Positions 45,401 through 54,400 of a stretch of DNA of 64,000 nt are shown here, piece by piece. The notes under the pieces were generated by a model. That model searched no databases. It was given only the letters and a program-made list of their open reading frames with translations, and was not told the origin of the DNA. The stretch spans positions 186,001 to 250,000 of the forward strand of contig JAKMXF010000324.1 of assembly GCA_024704765.1 (NCBI GenBank), given 5' to 3'. This DNA comes from Oopsacas minuta. Lineage: Eukaryota; Porifera; Hexactinellida; Lyssacinosida; Leucopsacidae. The position numbers and the translations under genes are program-made. Every line of letters begins with the position of its first letter. Within the stretch, counting starts at the first letter, position 1.

Positions 45401-48400
45401 CACTTTGTCTATCTAATCTACAACAGAGAATGGACTCCCTCAATGACATGGCCCAGGAGTATAGAAGTTATCAGAAGAAGTTCCAGATGGAACTAACTCG
45501 TTTCGACGAGCTCGAGGAGACCCATGCAGAACTGAAACTGAAACATACTCTATGGAATGTGCAAAGTGAGTTTGATACCGTCAGCGAGGAGTGGGGACAA
45601 ACTAAATTATGTGACATACAACCTGATACTATGTCGTCACAGGTTACCCGGTATGTCAAGACAACGTTCCAATTAGACAAGGGTCTACCTCCGAATCAAA
45701 TCGTCCCTCAGTTGAAAGCGAAAGTCAGTCGGATGAAAGACAAAATGCCAACCATAACCGACTTATGTAATCCTAATTTAAAACAGAGACACTGGGCACA
45801 ACTTTCAGCCCTTGTCAACAAAGAAATGAAACCCGATCTCTTAACAATTCAAGACTTAGATGAGATGGCTATATTCGGTATTGCAGAACAAGTCCAGGAA
45901 ATATCTGGGCAAGCTTCCTCAGAAGCTAATCTATCAAATATGCTACAAATGGTCGAAGATACATGGAAGAAAACCGAATTTTTCGTCTTGAATCATCGTG
46001 ACACAAAAGATGTATTTATACTCGGTGGGACTGAGGATGTACAGATCGCGTTAGATGATAGTTTAGTTCAGATTAGTACGATTCTAGGTTCAAGGCATGT
46101 GGGGCCGATTAAACCAAAGGTTGAGGATATGCACAATCAGCTGATTTTGTTCTCAGAGACTTTGGATGCTTGGTTGGACTGTCAGCATCAATGGCTGTAT
46201 CTGGAGAGTATATTCACTGCCCCTGATATTCAAAGACAGTTGCCGGAAGAAGCGAAAGACTTTGCGACGGTTGACAAATCTTGGAAAGAGATTATGCGAG
46301 ACGTTAAGAAACTTCCTAAAGCACTTCGTGCCTGTACAGCTCCTGGAAGACTCGAGGCATTCCAACAGAACAACCAGTTGCTAGAGAAGATACAAAAATG
46401 TTTGGAGGAATATTTGGAGACGAAAAGACTGTCTTTCCCAAGATTTTACTTCCTTTCAAACGACGAACTACTCGAAATCCTCTCTCAAACAAGAAATCCA
46501 CAAGCAGTCCAACCTCATTTACGCAAATGTTTCGATGCCATTTCGAAGTTAGATTTCGCAAAGACGAAGAACGAAATGGGAGAGGAAGTATTCACAACAG
46601 ATATTCTAGCAATGCTATCCCCTGAGGGAGAGCGTGTCCCCTCACGAAGGGCCTAAAGGCTCGAGGCAATGTGGAGTCCTGGCTAAACCATGTTGAAGAG
46701 AGTATGATGAAATCTCTGTATAGAATTACCAAAGCAGCATTGCAGGATTTTCAACAGAAAGCTCGTCACGATTGGTGCATACTCCATCCGAGTCAAATCG
46801 TACTCACAGTCTCACAGGTAATGTGGGCACAAGACATCACTGAGGCTCTGATGGATAAAGACGATCCAATAAGTAAAGTTAAACAATGCGAAGAACAGTG
46901 CTATGCAAATCTTACCAAACTAGCTACAATGGTTAGAGGCAACCTCTCAAAGCTAAGTCGCAACCTCGTCACTACATTAATCACACTTGACGTACACTCC
47001 CGTGATATCGTATCGGAGATGCGAGTGAATGAGACGAAAGGAGTGACGGACTTCGGTTGGGTTAAGAACCTACGTTACTACTGGGAGGCAGATGAAGATG
47101 ATTGCATTGTCCGCATGTCGAATTCTAACTATCTATACGGGTATGAGTATTTAGGTGCATGTTCTAGGTTAGTTGTCACACCTCTTACTGATAGGTGTTA
47201 TCTCTGTCTTATGGGAGCTCTCCAGTTGGATTTAGGGGGTGCGCCGGCTGGTCCCGCGGGTACAGGGAAAACTGAGACAGTTAAGGATCTCGCCAAAGGC
47301 CTCGCTAAGCAGTGTGTCGTGTTCAACTGTTCGGAAGGTTTGGATTTCAAAATGATGGGTCGCTTTTTCTCTGGACTAGCACAGTCGGGTGCTTGGTGCT
47401 GCTTCGATGAGTTTAATAGGATTGATATAGAAGTGTTGTCTGTAATAGCGCAACAAATACTCACAATTCGTAACGCGAAATCGCATAAATTAGAGAAATT
47501 CTTGTTCGAAGGCCGCGAGATAAAACTCAACAGAACCTGTTCCGTTTTTATCACCATGAATCCCGGTTATGCCGGTCGTACTGAGTTACCGGATAACTTG
47601 AAAGCACTTTTCCGTCCGTTCGCCATGATGGTGCCCGACTATGCCCTGATTGCTGAAGTTATATTATACTCAGAAGGTTTCGAGTCAAGCAAGGGCCTCG
47701 CACAGAAAATGGTACAAATGTACAAGCTATGTTCTGAGCAGTTATCCCAGCAATCACATTATGACTTTGGCATGCGAGCTGTAAAATCTGTTCTTGTAAT
47801 GGCCGGTGCCTTGAAGAGAGAAAATCCCGATAAACACGAAGATGTAGTGTTAATCCGCGCACTGAGAGATTCTAATCTGCCAAAATTCCTTAAACAAGAT
47901 GCTATATTATTCAAAGCTATTCTCCAGGACTTATTCCCAGGGATTGTACTTCCTGAACACGATTATGGTAAGTTCCAAACTGCAATACAGGATTGTCTAA
48001 AGTTGAATGGATTCCAAGTCCAGGCGAATTTGATAAAGAAAATAATACAGTTGCATGAGACTATGATCGTACGTCACGGCGTTATGTTAGTGGGGCCTAC
48101 TGGCGGGGGTAAAACCACATGCTATCGCACCCTCAAGGAGACCCTCGGGAAAATGAAAGAGGTTGAAGTCAGTCCATATTACCAGAAGGTCCGCACAGAT
48201 GTTTTGAACCCAAAAGCTGTGGCCATGGGTGAATTGTACGGTGAAGTTAATAAGTTGACTCTAGAATGGCAGGATGGTTTGATGGCTGTCTGCGTGAGAG
48301 AAGCCGTCAAAGATACGACAGAGGATCAAAAATGGATTGTATGCGATGGCCCTGTTGACGCTTTGTGGATAGAGAACATGAATACTGTATTGGATGATAA

Positions 48401-51400
48401 TAAAATGTTATGTCTAGCAAACTCTGAGCGAATAAAACTTAATCCAACTATTCACATGTTATTTGAGGTCCAGGATTTAGCTGTAGCAAGCCCAGCAACG
48501 GTTAGTAGATGTGGAATGGTGTATATTGACCCTGAAGAGCTGGGGTGGCGTCCATTCGTGAGATCTTGGATCATGGAGAGGTTATCTTCCTCAATGAAAG
48601 ACGCAACTAAAGAATATCTCTTCAATTTATTTGATAATTACATTGATCCCGGTCTAAAGTTCGTTAGGAAAATGTGTCTGCAGGTGATCGACCAAGTTGA
48701 TATGGGGAAGGTGACGGGTCTCTGTGCTCTCCTTGAGGTGTTACTATTAGATACCATCGAAGCGAGACACGAGGCCAGAGATAAAAAGATCCAACCTGGG
48801 GTAGACATGTCAGAGGACCCGGTAAAATTGCATCCACTAATCGCATCACTATTCATATTCTGCTATACCTGGAATATAGCTGGGAACGTCACACAAAAAA
48901 CTATGGAGAATTGGGACGGATTTGTTCGTGAGAATTTCTCTGATCTAACCGAGGCCAGATTACCTCCTTCAGGCGATATGTTTGAATATTACGTAGACAT
49001 GGAATCGAGACGATTTGAAAAATGGGAACATATTCTGCCCGAGTTCAAATACGATCGAGAAGTTCCTTATTTCGATATTTTAGTGCCGACGATTGACACA
49101 GTGCGTTACGGGTTCTTAATGGGGAAATTGTTAGGTCAGAGACGGTCTGTGTTATTCACAGGGGAAACTGGGGTGGGTAAGAGTGTTATAGCTAAGGGAC
49201 AGCTTCTGGAAATGCAGGAGAAAGGGTTCTACCTTCCTGTCACTTTAAACTTCTCAGCTCAAACTTCCTCAAAACGTACACAAGAAATAATTGAAAGCAA
49301 ACTTGAGAAAAAACGCAAAACAATATTAGGTGCGCCAGCTGGAAAACATATTGTCATATTTGTGGATGATATGAATATGCCGAAACTTGACCGTTACGGT
49401 TCTCAGCCGCCAATCGAACTCTTACGGCAGTACATGGACTTCAGTGGATTCTACGATCGAGAAAAGTTGTTTTGGAAGGAAATCCGTGACGTTACGATTT
49501 CAGCAGCATGTGGCCCTCCAAGTGGTGGCCGTAATCCCGTTACCCCGCGGATTATGCGGCATTTCACAATGTTCGCATTGCCGAGTCCGTCTGATATTTC
49601 CCAGAAAGGAATATTTAGTGCTATTGTCACTGGATTCCTGGAAGATTTCACCGCCGAAGTTAAAGAAATGTCCGATTCTATTGTCAATGCTTCTATTGAG
49701 ATATACGCACGTATAAGTACAGATCTACTACCCACGCCAGATAAGAGTCATTACACATTCAATCTAAGAGATTTATCCAAATGCATACAGGGGATACTTC
49801 AAGCCGACCCGAGCATTATTAGAGACAAGAATCAAATGTTTCGTTTGTTCATGCACGAATCTATGCGAGCTTTTCACGATCGGTTGATCAATAAGACTGA
49901 TAAGGGATATTTCTATAATATTCTCTCTGAGATTAGTTTGAAGTATTTCAGTAAAGACGTGGCCCCAGAAAAACTAGAAAACGAACCGATTTTATTTGGA
50001 GATTTTATGAAGATGGGTGCTCCTCCTTCAGATAGAATTTATGAGGATTTGATGGACGTTAGAAAGGTAAGGAATGTTTTAGGCGACTATCTTGACGACT
50101 TTAACATGAACAGCACGAAGGAAATGAATTTAGTTTTCTTTATGGACGCGACTGAACACGTTTCAAGGATCGCTCGTATGGTGCGACAGCCACGAGGTAA
50201 CGCATTGTTAGTAGGGGTAGGAGGCACTGGAAAGCAGAGTCTAACACGACTCGCTGCGCACATGAACGGTTATAAATGCTTCCAAATTGAACTGACTCGT
50301 GGCTACAATTACGAATCATTTCGCGAAGATTTACGGCGATTATACAACATAGCAGGTGTTGAGAACCAAGACACAGTATTCCTGTTTACAGACACTCAAA
50401 TAGTTGTTGAAGAATTCCTTGAGGACATCAATAATATGCTCAATTCTGGAGAAGTACCAAATTTATTCGACGCGGAGGAGTATGAGAAGATAATCAACGC
50501 CACACGGCCTTTTGCGAAAGAAGTAGGCATTCCAGAGGGTGACAGAGATGGAATTTATAACTATTTCATCAGTAGAGTACAGGATAGATTGCATATAGTT
50601 ATTTGTATGAGTCCTGTGGGTGACATGTTCCGCTCAAGGTGTCGAATGTTCCCCTCACTTGTGAATTGCTGTACAATCGATTGGTTCACTGAATGGCCAA
50701 GAGAAGCTCTACTGTCTGTCGCGAAAAATCTTTTCGAAGAGGTTGAGACAATAGAAGAGGCTTTGAAGGTAAAAATTGCTAGAATGTGTGTAGAAATACA
50801 CACGAGCGTTAGTACTATGGCAGAACGTTTCTTCGCAGAGCTCCGTAGACGCTACTACACAACACCTACTTCCTATCTGGAACTGATCACGCTCTATTTA
50901 CAAATGTTAGATGAAAAGAGAAAACAGCTCACTATTTCTAGAGATCGTGTTGCGAATGGCTTGAAGAAACTGGAAGAAACCAATACTGTGGTTGATGATA
51001 TGCAGAAGGAGTTGACTGAGCTAGAGCCACAACTTAAGAAACAATCTGAAGAGACTGCTGCGCTTATGGAGACTCTAGAAGCTGACCAGAAGGAAGCGGA
51101 TAGAGTAAGGAAGATAGTTGTTAAGGACCAGGCTAGCGCTCAGATAAAAACGGAGGAAACTCAGGCAATAGCTGCTGATGCTCAGAAAGATTTAGATATT
51201 GCCCTACCTGCGTTAGAGAACGCCAATAAAGCACTTAATTCTTTAGAGAAAAGCGATATTTCGGAGGTGAGAACTTTCGCAAAACCTCCTCCAATGGTTT
51301 TAACCGTTATGGAGTCTGTGTGCATTCTCTTTGGACAGCGTCCAGACTGGAGTACTGGTAAAACTTTACTGACAGATCCCAATTTTATCAAACGTCTATT

Positions 51401-54400
51401 CGACTATGACAAAGATAATATCCCAGAGAACTTTCTACGTAAACTCAAGAAATATATTGAAAATCCTAGTTTTAACGCTGAAGAAGTTGGTAGGAGTAGT
51501 AGAGCTTGTAAATCAATTGTAATGTGGGTCATTGCTGTTGATATATATGCCAAGGTGTTTAAGGAGGTTGAGCCGAAACGACAGAGACTTGAAGCCGCTC
51601 AAAATGAGCTGGCTATCGTGACAAGTGAGCTCGAGAAGAAAGAGGAAGAACTTAGAATTGTTGAGGATAAAATTGATCAACTAAAGGCAGCCTTCAATGA
51701 CAGTCTCGCTGAGAAAGAAAGGCTTGAGTTTACAATGGCGCAGACTGCTGCCCGGTTAGAGAGAGCTGGTCGCCTCACCTCTGCGCTGGCAGACGAGCAA
51801 ATACGCTGGGACGAGAACGTGACACAGTTTAACGCACAGCTAGGCAATGTAGTTGGTGACGTGTTCATTGCTGCGGCATGTGTCGCATATTTCGGTGCAT
51901 TCACGTCCTCGTATAGGATTGAGCTAGTAGCTTCATGGATTGAGAAATGCAAGGAGTTAGAAATTTCTGTCTCAGATAATTTATCTTTGAATAGAGTACT
52001 TGCTGATCCATATGAAATTCGACAGTGGAATGCCAGTGGTTTGCCTAGAGACGCAGTTTCAACTGAGAATGCGATTCTATGCACACGATCTCGTCGTTGG
52101 CCGTTGATGATTGATCCACAGGACCAGGCGAACCGTTGGGTTAAGACAATGGAAACTAAAAACGGTTTGAAGGTTATCAAATTAACAGACACTAACTATC
52201 TTCGGACATTAGAGAACGCTATCCGTATGGGTACACCTGTGCTCCTTGAGGAAGTGGAAGAGGCACTAGACCCTTCTTTAGAACCAATCCTTCTCAAACA
52301 AACATTCACGAAAGGTGGCCGATTGCTTATTCGTCTAGGGGACACTGATGTAGATTATGATAAGAATTTCAGGTTCTATATGACCTCCAAAATGTCTAAC
52401 CCTCATTATCTGCCAGAAGTATCAATCAAAGTTACAATAATCAATTTCACTGTGACACTATCTGGCCTAGAAGATCAACTACTTAGCGATGTAGTGCGCC
52501 TTGAGAGACCTGAGTTAGAAGAGAAGAGAAATGAATTGGTTGTAGCAATCAATCATGATAAACACCAGTTGAAAGGCATTGAGGACAAAATTTTGAAAAT
52601 GTTGTATCATGCAGAGGGTAATGTGTTAGATAACGAAGCGTTGGTAAGTGCTTTAGGTGCCAGTAAGCACACAGCTGAGGAGATCTCAGAGCGATTGGCT
52701 CAGGCCGAGTTGACTGAGAGAGATATCCTAGCTGCGCGTGAGAAATATCGTACCGTCGCTACTCGTGGGTCTCTCATATACTTTGTGATAGCTACACTAC
52801 CTGACATAGATCCTATGTATCAGTTTTCATTGAAATACTTTCAACAGTTTTTCAATGCCTGTATTGAGTCTAGTGAGAAAAGTTCTGTGTTGGATACTAG
52901 GCTGAATACACTGCTCACTAACACGACTCAGGTTTCCTATACGAACGTAGCACGCGGTCTCTTTGAACAGCATAAACTTGTATTCTCATTCATGCTGTGT
53001 TGTAATATCTTGAGGGAAAGGAAAGATGTTTTTGAGGACGATTGGAATTTCTTCTTGAGGGGTGCCGCCGCGGTTGAGAAGGAGAGAGAAGAGAAACCGA
53101 ATCAACAATGGTTGACAAACGATGTTTGGATACAGTGTTTAGATTTGGAGGAGAATCTCCCCGAATTCAAGGGCCTTTCTAGAGAAATCCTCGCCACACA
53201 TATTACTATATCCTACGGAGATATTGAAATAGCTTTGAATCCGCCAACAGCTGATGAGTATGTCGAGGTAGGAGAATTGCCCGATAACCTGGAAGAATTT
53301 CGTAGTAACAACCCAGATACGATAATAGGCCATTGGAATGAGAGACTGACTGACTTTCAGAAAATTATCTTAATAAAATCATTCAGTGAGGAGAATATTA
53401 TCCAAGCAGCTTCTCTGTTCGTAACACGGAATCTTGGGCAAATATTCATAGAAAGTCCTTCCATAGAGTTAAGCTTGTTATACCAAGATATAACCAAAAC
53501 AACACCCCTAATATTCATATTGTCAACAGGTTCCGATCCTATGTCCTCCTTCCTACGTTTTGCAGAGGATATGAACTACAACGAGCGTTTCAATACTATT
53601 TCTCTTGGACAGGGTCAAGGGCCTGTAGCTATGAATATGATATCTAAAGCCAAGGTTTCCGGCGATTGGGTGTTCTTGCAAAATTGTCATCTGGCTGCTT
53701 CGTGGATGCCGGAGCTTGAAATTATAGTGAAAGGATTTCAAATCCAAAACTCTGAGATGAATGAGAATTTCCGCCTGTATTTGAGTTCTCTGCCCACAGC
53801 TTCATTCCCTGTCTCTGTTCTCCAAGATTCAGTAAAGGTCACAAATGAACCGCCAAAGGGCCTACGAGCTAATCTCAAACGCTCATTTGCAGAGATGAAA
53901 CCCTCCTTCTTTGAAGACCACTACTTAGATTTAACTTGGAGGAAAATGGTTTTCGGAATCTGTCTATTTCATGCGGTGATTTTAGAGAGGAAAAAGTTTG
54001 GCCCGCTCGGCTGGAATATTCGCTACGAGTTCACTGACAAAGACAGAGAGACCGCTCTCCTGAACCTTAAAATGTTCCTGACGGGTGACGACATCCCGTG
54101 GGACGCCCTGATTTTTATTTCCGGAGAGATTACATATGGGGGGAGAGTCACTGATGATTGGGATCAGCGTTGTCTAAGAACGATCCTAACTCGGTTCTTC
54201 GCTCCAATAACTCTTGAACCTGGCTATATGTTCTCTGAATCTGGTTTCTACTATGCACCAGAAGCTCCTTACATAACTGATTATCGTGAGTATATTGATG
54301 GCTTCCCGATGTCGGACGATCCTGAGATTTTTGGTATGCACGATAATGCGAATATCACATACCAAATGCAAGAAGGTCAGGCTCTAATAAAAACTGTATT

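Noticed and set aside
46656-46671. Programmed ribosomal frameshift in DNAH1
   Set aside because: No convincing slippery heptamer or downstream structure is seen. A one-base loss in a C run is simpler, and no dynein is known to use recoding.
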